Of a stretch of DNA of 33,094 nt, positions 1 to 7,942 are shown in pieces (the first letter of the stretch is position 1; each line of letters opens with the position of its first letter). The position numbers were made by a program, and so were the translations under genes. Below the pieces are notes generated by a model that saw nothing but the letters and a program-made list of their open reading frames with translations, made no database searches and was not told the origin of the DNA. The stretch spans positions 1 through 33,094 of the forward strand of contig CALXOC010000023.1 of NCBI GenBank assembly GCA_944389915.1. Reading direction: 5' to 3'. This DNA is from an uncultured Opitutales bacterium. Its GTDB lineage: Bacteria; Verrucomicrobiota; Verrucomicrobiia; Opitutales; Intestinicryptomonadaceae.

Positions 1-363
1 AATTATTCAGGAATAGATGGGGACGAATCTAAAGAATATAATGTGGCATATGATTCAAGATCTGATACAAATGGAAATATAATATTAGAACGTGTCGGTT
101 TTCTAAATTCTAAAACTAACGGTATGAGTGAAATTGATGCCCAAATTAAAATTTATACATTTAAAGGGAATGCATCAGAAAATTTTGAAAATATAGGAAA
201 GGTTCAATGGACTTCCAGTAAAGACGGAATGGGAAATTATCTTGCTTCTCATGCAAGTGATGGTTCATATAATGGATTAGGTTATAAAATTACAGGCAAT
301 TATAATGGCGGAATCATAAAAGATTTTCCCAAAAAAGTAACCATATTTATGAGGAAAAATTAG
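1..363 (+). CDS. 3' end of an unrecognised gene (partial)
   Basis: An open frame enters from the left edge in frame 1 and stops at 361-363, giving 120 visible residues. The GTG at 43 is internal in this reading, because the frame stays open to base 1, so the true start lies outside the window. The visible part is rich in Asn, Gly, Ser, Asp and Lys, with many short polar stretches and alternating Ile/Val/Tyr. That looks like a secreted or surface beta-rich protein. There is no membrane segment, cysteine pair or recognisable motif. Base composition is much more AT-rich than the genes after 1213. I do not recognise the family and assign no function. Confidence 0.6.
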   Translation, partial: NYSGIDGDESKEYNVAYDSRSDTNGNIILERVGFLNSKTNGMSEIDAQIKIYTFKGNASENFENIGKVQWTSSKDGMGNYLASHASDGSYNGLGYKITGNYNGGIIKDFPKKVTIFMRKN

Positions 364-699
364 AAAAAAATACGCGTTTTAAATCCATGAATTGATTGAA
401 TATTGATTCGCTTGCTCTATCAAGCAAAACTTAAAAAGATATAAAATATACCAGAAAATAGAATTTTCTCCGCTTTGTATTCTTTTGCTTCTTTACGCAA
501 ACTGGATTGTAGGATTTGATATTTTTTAAGATGCTTAGAGCAAAATTACAGATTTGCATAGTATCTTTATTTATTGATTGAATCGCATAAAATTCGGAAA
601 CTAATATTCTTCCCTATGCTTTCGGCGGTATGATGCCTATGCTACTGGCGCTAACAGATAAGCATTAAAATTAATAAAATGATAAAAATGACTACATTT
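364..699. other. AT-rich stretch with no supported gene
   Basis: This stretch carries only short open frames. On the minus strand two overlapping frames between about 370 and 610 run for 40-58 codons and look protein-like in an AT-rich way. Neither has a convincing start, and both end in frequent stops. On the plus strand a very short frame ends at the TAA near 665-667. I see no strong hairpin followed by a T-run, no tRNA-like fold and no repeat. It reads as decayed or non-coding DNA behind the partial gene at the left edge. Confidence 0.4.
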
Positions 700-990
700 T
701 CAAAGCTTTACGCCGGGAGTTAGAACAATCGCCGCACAATTTTTAATTACACGGCAAGAGTCTGAAAATATCACGTTAAGCGCACTTCGATTAACGCTGT
801 TAAATGAAATTGCATTATACAAACGCCCATTATTACCATAAAATACTTTAGGCATTAAAATTGTAGAATCATTCCCATGTCGCACACACAAAGCATGTTT
901 TCCTTCAAGATAAGAAGTTTCTTTTATCGAAAATCTATGTATTCGCATCTTTTTGGAAAACATATTCTGATGTAATAAATTCGGAAGCAT
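700..990 (-). CDS. small hypothetical protein, possibly a gene fragment
   Basis: A 96-residue frame starts at the ATG complementary to 988-990. The product is basic in its first third, then mixed, with no signal peptide, no clear membrane helix and no motif I recognise. There is no good Shine-Dalgarno sequence before the ATG. Another minus-strand frame of 67 codons without a start ends just upstream at 998, in a different frame. The two could be pieces of one frameshifted gene. AT-rich like the rest of the first 1.2 kb. It may be a fragment rather than a working gene. Confidence 0.3.
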   Translation of the reverse strand: MLPNLLHQNMFSKKMRIHRFSIKETSYLEGKHALCVRHGNDSTILMPKVFYGNNGRLYNAISFNSVNRSALNVIFSDSCRVIKNCAAIVLTPGVKL

Positions 991-997
991 TCATTAT

Positions 998-1201
998 CTA
1001 ATTTATTTCGCCGAAAATTTTGCAATCTGATTCCACTTTAGCATAACTGGCATTTGCGAACCAGCCTTCTTCGATATAGCTAAAAGATACCCAATTAGAA
1101 TTTGGAAATTCTTGTACAATATCAATTTGTAAGATAACGGCATCTCTTAGCCTATCAAAAAGCTTGTTATAATTCCGGCATAATTTATTTAACTTCCGAT
1201 A
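998..1201 (-). pseudogene. start-less open frame, probable gene remnant
   Basis: A minus-strand frame opens after a TAA at 1202-1204 and ends at the TAG complementary to 998-1000. It encodes 67 residues with no Met and no GTG or TTG in a useful position. The sequence looks like real protein: a charged amphipathic start, then a strand-rich segment with several Trp, Tyr and Phe residues (for example NWVSFSYIEEGWF). It is followed on the same strand, in another frame, by the 96-residue frame at 700-990, so both may derive from one disrupted gene. I do not recognise the family. Confidence 0.3.
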
Positions 1202-1212
1202 TTATATCCAAT

Positions 1213-2850
1213 ATGAATAGAGCTAAAAAGATAGTTATAATAGGCGGGGTGGCTGCAGGAGCAAGTTCCGCCGCACGATTAAGGCGCTTAGACGAGACTG
1301 CTCACATACTAATACTTGAGCGCGGGGAATACGTTTCCTATGCAAACTGCGGCCTGCCATACCATATCGGCGGCGTCATACCAGATAGAAACGAACTCAT
1401 TGTTACAAAGCCGGAGAAATTTTCCTCTTGGTTTAATATAGAAGTAAGGACTTCTTCGGAAGTCGTGTCTATAGACAGAATTAACAGGCGCGTTCTTGTA
1501 AGAAATCAGGAGAACGAATATTTTGAGCATTACGATAAACTTGTAATAGCCACTGGGGCCCGCGCTTTTACGCCTAAAACTGAAGGAGACGATAGCGGAA
1601 AGATACGCCATTTATGGACGATGTCAGATATGGACGCCATATTGGAAGACCTCAATGGAAAATCCTCGCAAGCCACTATAATCGGCGGAGGTTTTATAGG
1701 CCTGGAAACCGCGGAAAATCTGAGGCGCAAAGGCATTAAGGTAAATATAATACAGCGCAGCGGACATGTTCTGCCGGTTTTTGACGAAGAAATGGCAATT
1801 CCATTAACAGCCGAGTTGAAAAATATGGGCGTAAACGTAATTCTCGGACGCGTTGTAAAGAAGTACGAAGATGCCGAGGGGGGAATCATAGCCGTCTTAG
1901 ACAACGGGGAGAAAATTTTTTCAAACATTGTCATATCGTCAACTGGAATCAAGCCGAATTCTGAACTTGCCATTGAAGCCGGCATAGAATGCTCAAAAGA
2001 CGGCTTTATAAAAGTTGACAACCACATGAAAACTTCGGACGACAACATATATGCAGCTGGCGATGTAGTTGAAATTGACGAGCCCATCTTTAAATCAAGG
2101 ACACATATACCGCTTGCCGGACCGGCAAACAAACAGGGAAGAATTGTCGCAGACAATATTGCTGGAATAGAAAGCACATACAAGGGCACATACGGAGCAT
2201 CGGTAATAAAACTCGGGAGGCTTACTGCGGCGAGCGTCGGTATGACTGAAAAGCGCCTAAAGTCGGCCGGGAAAAAATACAAAAAAATATATACCCATCC
2301 CTCTTCTTCGGCGTCGTATTATCCGGGAGCGGCGCGCATGGACATAAAATTCATGTTTTCAGACGACGGCACAATATACGGGGCGCAAATTATAGGAGAA
2401 AAGGGCGTTGACAAACGTATTGACACAATAGCGCAGGCCATGTTTAACGGCCTAAAAGCCGACATGCTCGGCGAACTCGAGCTATCATACGCGCCTCCTT
2501 TTAGCTCCGCAAAAGATCCTATAAACTACGTCGGATATGTAGCGTCGAATGTCCTATCTGGAATGTCCACTCCGGTTTATGCAGATGAAATTCCCGACGG
2601 AGCCATTATTCTTGACGTGCGTGAGCCGGCGGAAGCCGCAACGGCTAAGATTCCCAATTCCATAAATATCCCCCTTGGGCAACTAAGAGCGCGATTGGGT
2701 GAAATTGACAAAACGCGCCTAATTGTAGCTTCATGCCAGGTGGGTTTGAGAGGATATTTGGCTGAACGCATATTAAAGCAAAATGGATTTAACGCCGCAA
2801 ACCTATCCGGGGGATATTTGACATGGAAAGCCTTAAACGCAAAATTATAG
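1213..2850 (+). CDS. CoA-disulfide reductase-type FAD/NAD(P) oxidoreductase with C-terminal rhodanese domain
   Basis: A 545-residue flavoprotein of the pyridine nucleotide-disulfide oxidoreductase class. Residues 7-20 carry the FAD dinucleotide motif (IVIIGGVAAGASSA). The redox-active single cysteine is C46 in SYANCGLPYHIGG, typical of CoA-disulfide reductase and CoA-dependent NADH persulfide/polysulfide reductases. A second dinucleotide motif (ATIIGGGFIGLETA) near residues 154-167 binds NAD(P)H. The FAD-contacting segment YAAGDVVE is present, followed by the dimerisation domain with SASYYPGA. The last 90 or so residues form a complete rhodanese domain with LDVREPAE and an active-site loop at C508 (CQVGLRG). 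Such fusions reduce CoA persulfides or polysulfides with NAD(P)H. No clear ribosome-binding site precedes the ATG. The next gene is a broken rhodanese, so the pair probably formed a sulfur/thiol redox operon. The exact substrate is not settled by sequence. Confidence 0.9.
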   Translation: MNRAKKIVIIGGVAAGASSAARLRRLDETAHILILERGEYVSYANCGLPYHIGGVIPDRNELIVTKPEKFSSWFNIEVRTSSEVVSIDRINRRVLVRNQENEYFEHYDKLVIATGARAFTPKTEGDDSGKIRHLWTMSDMDAILEDLNGKSSQATIIGGGFIGLETAENLRRKGIKVNIIQRSGHVLPVFDEEMAIPLTAELKNMGVNVILGRVVKKYEDAEGGIIAVLDNGEKIFSNIVISSTGIKPNSELAIEAGIECSKDGFIKVDNHMKTSDDNIYAAGDVVEIDEPIFKSRTHIPLAGPANKQGRIVADNIAGIESTYKGTYGASVIKLGRLTAASVGMTEKRLKSAGKKYKKIYTHPSSSASYYPGAARMDIKFMFSDDGTIYGAQIIGEKGVDKRIDTIAQAMFNGLKADMLGELELSYAPPFSSAKDPINYVGYVASNVLSGMSTPVYADEIPDGAIILDVREPAEAATAKIPNSINIPLGQLRARLGEIDKTRLIVASCQVGLRGYLAERILKQNGFNAANLSGGYLTWKALNAKL

Positions 2851-2868
2851 AAAATTGCGGAGGGCAAT

Positions 2869-3371
2869 ATGTATAAAAACCAGATTGACTATGCAGACCT
2901 TCAGCCAGATGCCGTGGTACTCGATGTTAGAAAGGGTAGCGAACATTCGTAAATCGCTCTAAAACGCAAATATTACTTTGTAGAATTGCCCAATTTTGAC
3001 GTGGCGCAATTTATTAAAGAGCACGGTCTAAAAGGCGGACATACGTATTGTGCAAAAGCGGAATGCGCGCAAGCAAAGCAGCATAGAAGGTTGAAGAGAG
3101 GGGGTACACAAATGTATCAATTATAAGGGGCGGTATAGACTCGCTGCGCGGTAAAGCAGAATTCGTGCATGAAAAAACGGCAATATCAATGGAAAGACAA
3201 GTGCGCATAGCAGCCGGAGCTCTTGTTTTATTTGGCTGCATATTGGCATTTGCAATGAACTCTGCATTTTTACTTCTGCCAACATTTGTCGGTTGCGGAC
3301 TAATATACGCCGGAATATCAAACACCTGCGCTATAGCATCATTGCTTGCAAAGATGCCTTGGAACAAATAG
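2869..3371 (+). pseudogene. rhodanese-DUF2892 (YgaP-like) membrane sulfurtransferase, disrupted
   Basis: The ATG at 2869 has a good ribosome-binding site (GGAGGG, 2859-2864) 18 bases after the preceding gene. It opens a rhodanese domain (VVLDVRKGSEHS) that meets a TAA at 2950-2952. The same frame continues with VELPNFDVAQFIKEHGLKGG, then homology jumps frame near 3039 to YVLCKSGMRASKAA, which contains the rhodanese active-site Cys loop. It hits a TAG at 3084-3086 and resumes with KVEERGYTNVSIIRGGIDSL. After that comes an intact C-terminal DUF2892 pair of membrane helices (MERQVRIAAGALVLFG to SLLAKMPWNK, stop at 3369-3371). Two nonsense changes plus a one-base deletion explain everything. The restored product is about 168 residues, the usual architecture of YgaP. 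Sequencing error cannot be excluded, but three lesions argue for decay. Confidence 0.85.
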
Positions 3372-3496
3372 CGCCTTAATTTTTAATATTATCAGCATAG
3401 AACTATTGCATTATATTGGAAGCGTTTTACAAGAGGCGCAAAGCCTTTCGATACATCCTGCAATAAATTCAACCCGCCGATATAATCGCGCATAAC

Positions 3497-3535
3497 AAAA
3501 ACAACGCCCACCGTATTCGGCGGGCGTTGTTTTTT
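3497..3535. terminator. bidirectional rho-independent terminator
   Basis: The arms AAAACAACGCCC and GGGCGTTGTTTT enclose a further CCG/CGG pairing and a TATT loop at 3514-3517. One internal position is a mismatch read on the plus strand and a G-U pair read on the minus strand. A T-run follows the plus-strand read (3530-3535), and an A-run precedes the stem, giving a T-run on the minus strand. It sits between the convergent YgaP-like pseudogene and the catalase and is placed to end both transcripts. It lies 10 bases beyond the catalase stop codon. Confidence 0.85.
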
Positions 3536-3544
3536 ATATAATAG

Positions 3545-4984
3545 TTACTTTAAACCGAGCGCCTTTGCAACGCCCTCTCCGTACTCGGGATCGGCTTTTG
3601 AACAATTTTCTATATGGCGGCGCTTTATAAATTCCGGAGCGTCTCCCATTGCCCTCGCGGTATTGGCAAAGAGCCTTTCCTTTTGTTCCGGCGTCATTGC
3701 GCGGAAACGCCTGCCTGGTTGCGAATAGTAATCGTCGTCGTCCTCCCTGAAATTCCAAAAATCGCCGTTTCCCTGCACAGGAGTCGGCGGAATCTTGTAT
3801 TCGGGCTGTTCCGTCCATGCTCCGTAAGAATTGGGCTCGTAAGATGTTTTTGCCCCGTGATTGCCGTCGACACGCATTTGGCCGTCTCTGGAATATCCCG
3901 TAACCGGACATCTGGGGCGGTTCACGGGAATCTGGTAATGGTTTACCCCAAGTCTGTAACGCTGGGCGTCTCCGTAAGCAAACAAGCGCGCCTGCAGCAT
4001 CTTGTCAGGTGAAAAGCCTATACCCGGAACAACGTTAGCAGGATTAAATGCCGCTTGCTCTACATCTTGAAAATAATTTTCCGGATTTCTATTCAGCTCC
4101 ATTATCCCCACTTCTTCCAAAGGGAATTCGTCCGTGTACCATTCCTTGGTAAGATCGAAGGGGTTATATGGCATCTCTTTTGCTTGTTTAGGCGTCATTA
4201 CCTGAATGCAAAGTTTCCAACGCGGATATTCCCCTTTTTCAATGTGTTCGAATAAATCCCGCTGATGGCTGTCTCTATCTTTCGCAATTACGGCCTCGGC
4301 TTCTTCGTCGGTGAGAAACTTTATCGGCTGCTGGCACACCCAGTGAAACTTTACCCAAAGCAAATTGCAGTCGGCATCATACATGCTGAAAGTATGGCTC
4401 CCAAAACCATGCATATTCCTATATGAAGCAGGAATGCCGTCGTCGCTCATTGTAATTGTTATCTGGTGGAGAGCCTCGGGCAAGCTTGTCCAAAAATCCC
4501 AATTATTCTTGGCGGAATGCATGTTCGTCTTCGGATCGCGTTTTACGGCGTGGTTTAAATCCGAAAAATGATGGCCGTCGCGCAAAAAGAAGACGGGGGT
4601 ATTATTGCCCACAAGATCCCAGTTGCCCTCTTCTGTATAAAATTTTACCGCGAAGCCGCGAATGTCCCTTTCCGCATCCGCTGCGCCGCGCTCCCCTGCC
4701 ACGGTGGAAAAGCGCACAAAAACATCTGTTTTCTTGCCAACTTTTGAAAAGAGTTTTGCGCGCGTGTATTTTGTGATGTCCCGCGTAACTGTGAATGTCC
4801 CGAAAGCCCCGGAACCCTTGGCGTGCATGCGCCTTTCGGGTATTACCTCGCGATTAAAATTAGCCATCTTCTCCTGAAACCACACGTCTTCCATCAGCAT
4901 CGGCCCGCGCGGACCTGCCGTGCGCGAATTTTGATTGTCGGATATCGGCCTTCCGAAGTTGTTTGTCAGCTTGTCTTTTTTCAT
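3545..4984 (-). CDS. katA: monofunctional haem catalase (small-subunit type)
   Basis: A 479-residue catalase that converts hydrogen peroxide to water and oxygen, probably in the cytoplasm. The start at 4984 is chosen because AAAGGAAA lies about 6 bases upstream and the product then begins [11 protein letters not shown], as catalases do. An upstream in-frame extension of 18 residues lacks such support. The catalytic His is H54 in [12 protein letters not shown], and the distal Asn is N127 in [11 protein letters not shown]. The proximal haem-ligand Tyr is in [14 protein letters not shown] near residue 337. Length and the absence of a C-terminal flavodoxin-like domain match small-subunit, NADPH-binding catalases. 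It is transcribed alone, with its own terminator downstream and a long intergenic region upstream. I saw no clear PerR or OxyR box, although the upstream DNA is AT-rich. Confidence 0.97.
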   Translation of the reverse strand: MKKDKLTNNFGRPISDNQNSRTAGPRGPMLMEDVWFQEKMANFNREVIPERRMHAKGSGAFGTFTVTRDITKYTRAKLFSKVGKKTDVFVRFSTVAGERGAADAERDIRGFAVKFYTEEGNWDLVGNNTPVFFLRDGHHFSDLNHAVKRDPKTNMHSAKNNWDFWTSLPEALHQITITMSDDGIPASYRNMHGFGSHTFSMYDADCNLLWVKFHWVCQQPIKFLTDEEAEAVIAKDRDSHQRDLFEHIEKGEYPRWKLCIQVMTPKQAKEMPYNPFDLTKEWYTDEFPLEEVGIMELNRNPENYFQDVEQAAFNPANVVPGIGFSPDKMLQARLFAYGDAQRYRLGVNHYQIPVNRPRCPVTGYSRDGQMRVDGNHGAKTSYEPNSYGAWTEQPEYKIPPTPVQGNGDFWNFREDDDDYYSQPGRRFRAMTPEQKERLFANTARAMGDAPEFIKRRHIENCSKADPEYGEGVAKALGLK

Positions 4985-5703
4985 GGTATTTTCCTTTCGT
5001 TGACGGTTGGGTGTTTTGGCGGCTCCGAAGCGCCGCATCCGCCCTGCCCGGCGGTATTTGCGACAGCTTGCGCCTTAAAGAAATTTCGAGCGATTAATGC
5101 GGCGCTCTTTGATAATTGAATGTAAATATGAACAATTAACAATAGCAGTCAAGTATTATTTGCGCAGAAATCTCGCGATGGACGCGCAGATACGCGCCGA
5201 GCGCAAAAAAAGAATGCGGCAGCGTTTTTTCGGCATTTGTCGAATAAAAAAAGCCGGGGTTGTGTAAGCCTCTCCGGGCAAATAGGGTACCGGCTATTTT
5301 GCGGACTACCTAATATCTTAGCACAGGAGACGATATATTTTTTCAAAAAATCCGGAGCTTAGGAATGCGCATTTATGAAATTTACGGTGTTTTTTAAATG
5401 CTCCGTATATACGTGAAAAGCAAAACACCCTATCTAAGCACATATGTATATTCCCCCGAAAACACAGCGACTTTTTATATTCGAAACCCTGCAAAGCTGC
5501 CGCTTTAGAAACCTTATTGCTGCGCATTCCAAAAGCCTTAAGCGGTGCCGAATATCAGTGTCATTTCAACCCCGCATAACAAGCATGCCAGAAAAAGAAT
5601 CTCAAGTAATAGAGGCGTGGTATTTTGCGGCGCATTGGGAATTCCCCTCAACAATCATAATGTTTGAATAGGCATTCCGCCTAAAAAGCAGATATTTTCC
5701 ATG

Positions 5704-5727
5704 CCGCTAAATTCTCATGTTTAGCGG
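5704..5727. repeat. inverted repeat (hairpin) in the catalase-GH110 intergenic region
   Basis: The perfect 8-base arms CCGCTAAA and TTTAGCGG are separated by eight bases (5712-5719), and two G-T pairs could extend the stem outward. There is no T-run on either side, so it is not a simple terminator. It could be an operator or an RNA stem. Arms of this length arise by chance at low frequency, so significance is modest. Confidence 0.4.
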
Positions 5728-5779
5728 TGAATAGCGCTATGCTTTTAGGGATTTTTTTAATTTTTCATAAAAATACAAA

Positions 5780-5809
5780 AGGCTTATTCCATCATAGCAC
5801 AATAAGCCT
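5780..5809 (-). terminator. possible minus-strand terminator hairpin
   Basis: The perfect 9-base arms AGGCTTATT and AATAAGCCT flank a 12-base loop (5789-5800). Read on the minus strand, the stem is followed by TTTTGTATTTTTA, which resembles an intrinsic terminator. No convincing minus-strand gene lies just upstream of it (5810-6055). If it functions, it may end a small RNA or an antisense transcript. Confidence 0.35.
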
Positions 5810-6055
5810 AAACATGCTGCGGAAAATAAAAGAACGCATTCATTTTTGCGCAAATGAAAATTGTGGCCCTGAGCATTTACTTGCAATGCTATTGCCGATG
5901 CATCGGCCATGTTGCCCCCATGCGTTAAATGCAACATTGCAGGGAGAAATTTCCCGCCTGGCTATTTTTTAATTTACAGCGCATAACTTCAAAATTAGTT
6001 TGCTTTTATTTCTGGCATGGTGCTTTTCAGAAAGAAGTATAAAATTATGGGAAAT

Positions 6056-7678
6056 ATGAATAGATTTGCTTTTGTTTTATTTTTTATTTTGGCGGCATTT
6101 GAAATTTCAGGCGGAGAGCCCCTTGGATATGAGGGCGCCTTGAAACTCTATCCGCAGACTGTATCCGCAAGGGATTTCGGTGCCGTGCCCGACGACGGCA
6201 AAGATGACGCAAAAGCCCTGCGAGACGCAGTTTCCGCCGCGAAAAAGCTCTCCGGTAACGGCGGGGTGCGGATAGTTTTGGGGCCCGGACGTTACGATTT
6301 ATTGAGCGAGTCCAATAACACTGCCGTGCCTTTGACAAAATCCAGAAACATAATGATAGACGGCGCCGGGGCAACATTGGTGCAACACAATCAATGGACC
6401 AACTTTCTCGTTATCGGATCTGAAAATACAACTCTGGCAAATATGAATTTTGAGACGGCCGCTCTCCCATATGCGGGCGCCAAAGTAATAGCCCACGGCG
6501 ATTCGTATTTCGATTGCGAAATTCTCTCTCCATATTCGATTAGGGAAGTCCATCCCAAGGCGATAATTACATACGACCGCACTAAAGACGCCCTAAACTG
6601 GTTGGGTTCCGATATATATCAACTATTCACTAAATTGCGGATAAAAAAGCTTTCGGAAACGACCATGCGGGTACCCTTGGAGAAACACAATATGCGAAAA
6701 ATTCCCGCTGTTGGCAGCTATGTGGTGATTCGTTACGAAGTTTATGGGCCGTCAGTGTTCAATATAATGGGGAGCGAAAACACACGCATTTATAATATTG
6801 ACATATATACGCATTCCGGAATGGGCGTTTACGGTTCAAACAGCCGAAATATCTTAATAGACAATTTAAATATAGCCGCAAAAAGCAGAGATTTTTGGAT
6901 GACTACCACCGCCGACGCCACCCATTTCAACTACTGCCGCGGGAAAATAGAGATTCTAAATTCGCGTTTTGAAAAGATGGGAGACGACGCCACAAACGTG
7001 CATCAAATGTATTGGATCCTCAGAGAAAAAATCACTCCATTGAAAATAAGAATCGCCTGGGGAAAGAAATCCAAGCCCGCACCCATATTTTTGCCGCGCA
7101 TCGGAGACAAAATAGCCTTTGGAGAATCAAATAACTGGTTTAGATTCGGAGCCTTTTCGGAAGTAATAAAAATTGACAGCGATGCCGAATCCAAAACTTG
7201 GATTTTAGACTTAAACACCCCACTGCCCGACTATGTTTGCAAAGGGATGCCCATGGGAAACGTCTCCGCAGACCCAAAGCTCATAATACGAAATTGCAAA
7301 GTTCGCGGGAACAGGGCGCGCGGATTTTTAATAAAAGTATCCGAGGCAATAATAGAAAACTGCAGCTTCGACTATCCTACGGGAGCCGCAATACTCATGG
7401 AAAACGACGCAGACTACTGGTATGAGGGATTCCGTACACAAAAAGTTGCAATACGCAACTGCCGCTTCAACAACTGCAATGCAGTGCCCGCGAAAAGCGC
7501 CACTCCCGCCGCGGCTATACTCGACGCCGTAAAATTCTCAAAGGGCATGCCATGCGAAGGCTATGTAAACGGGACAACTACAATAGAAAACTGCATATTT
7601 GAAAATAACGGGCCTGCCCCGATAAAATTGCACCAAACTCAAAATCCCGTATACAAAAACATAACCATAAGGGAGTGA
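6056..7678 (+). CDS. secreted GH110-like alpha-1,3-galactosidase (right-handed beta-helix)
   Basis: A 540-residue exported protein. The start at 6056 is chosen because it gives a clean signal peptide (NRFAFVLFFILAAFEISG); ATGs at 6017 and 6047 add a basic stretch before it. After the signal comes a pectate-lyase-type opening (DFGAVPDDGKDD, a common entry to parallel beta-helix glycosidases) and then repeated beta-helix coils. The diagnostic block is TADATHFNYCRGKIE followed by EKMGDDATNVH. It places Asp residues at 287, 310 and 311, and the 23-residue spacing matches the three acidic catalytic residues of GH110 as I recall them. GH110 enzymes remove terminal alpha-1,3-galactose, as in blood-group-B and linear alpha-Gal structures. 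The enzyme would act in the periplasm or outside the cell. It stands alone on the plus strand, convergent with the GH39-like gene. Family placement is by motif; substrate is inferred. Confidence 0.8.
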   Translation: MNRFAFVLFFILAAFEISGGEPLGYEGALKLYPQTVSARDFGAVPDDGKDDAKALRDAVSAAKKLSGNGGVRIVLGPGRYDLLSESNNTAVPLTKSRNIMIDGAGATLVQHNQWTNFLVIGSENTTLANMNFETAALPYAGAKVIAHGDSYFDCEILSPYSIREVHPKAIITYDRTKDALNWLGSDIYQLFTKLRIKKLSETTMRVPLEKHNMRKIPAVGSYVVIRYEVYGPSVFNIMGSENTRIYNIDIYTHSGMGVYGSNSRNILIDNLNIAAKSRDFWMTTTADATHFNYCRGKIEILNSRFEKMGDDATNVHQMYWILREKITPLKIRIAWGKKSKPAPIFLPRIGDKIAFGESNNWFRFGAFSEVIKIDSDAESKTWILDLNTPLPDYVCKGMPMGNVSADPKLIIRNCKVRGNRARGFLIKVSEAIIENCSFDYPTGAAILMENDADYWYEGFRTQKVAIRNCRFNNCNAVPAKSATPAAAILDAVKFSKGMPCEGYVNGTTTIENCIFENNGPAPIKLHQTQNPVYKNITIRE

Positions 7679-7942
7679 GCCGCGCTAACAAGCGAAACCT
7701 TAAATCCGTCTGCGCACGATTGATTGCCGTCGCAAAACTTGCGCGGGCAAGTAAAATATTGTCTTAAGGGCCCCCCGCCCCGCGCATGCCCAAGTTACAA
7801 GGCAACTCTGAAATTTACGGACTCCATTTCCAATGCACTTGCGTCAAGCATTCCATGACGAATTTCGCGCATGCGGGCACGCGCGCAGTTTTCTTCTTAG
7901 CTTTCAAAACGGCCTTGCGCCGCTTTGCGTTGCGCACATATT

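Larger units (their letters stand above)
4985..6055. other. about 1 kb intergenic region without a credible gene
   Basis: This lies between the divergent catalase and GH110 genes. The first 170 bases should hold the catalase promoter, including an AT-rich stretch at about 5107-5150. Short frames occur on both strands but have low-complexity or erratic composition, no ribosome-binding sites and no motifs. Structural signals include a six-base stem AGCCGG/CCGGCT at 5252-5257 and 5290-5295 with an A-run to its left (a T-run on the minus strand), and the two hairpins listed separately at 5704 and 5780. The arrangement would suit a small RNA or a decayed gene. I cannot decide between them. Confidence 0.5.

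Noticed and set aside
1530-2282. A 250-codon open frame antisense to the CoA-disulfide reductase gene
   Set aside because: The opposite strand encodes a protein with clear motifs; the antisense product is an unstructured by-product of codon bias.
5107-5150. AT-rich partial dyad upstream of the catalase gene considered as a PerR/Fur box
   Set aside because: Only about five bases per arm match and the spacing does not fit the known consensus.
5252-5295. AGCCGG/CCGGCT stem considered as a riboswitch or structured RNA
   Set aside because: Only six base pairs, a long unpaired interior, and no match to any riboswitch core I know; kept only as a note within the intergenic region.
5737-5937. A 66-codon minus-strand frame in the catalase-GH110 gap
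   Set aside because: It contains the terminator-like hairpin at 5780-5809 inside the frame, has no ribosome-binding site and no motif, so it was not called as a gene.
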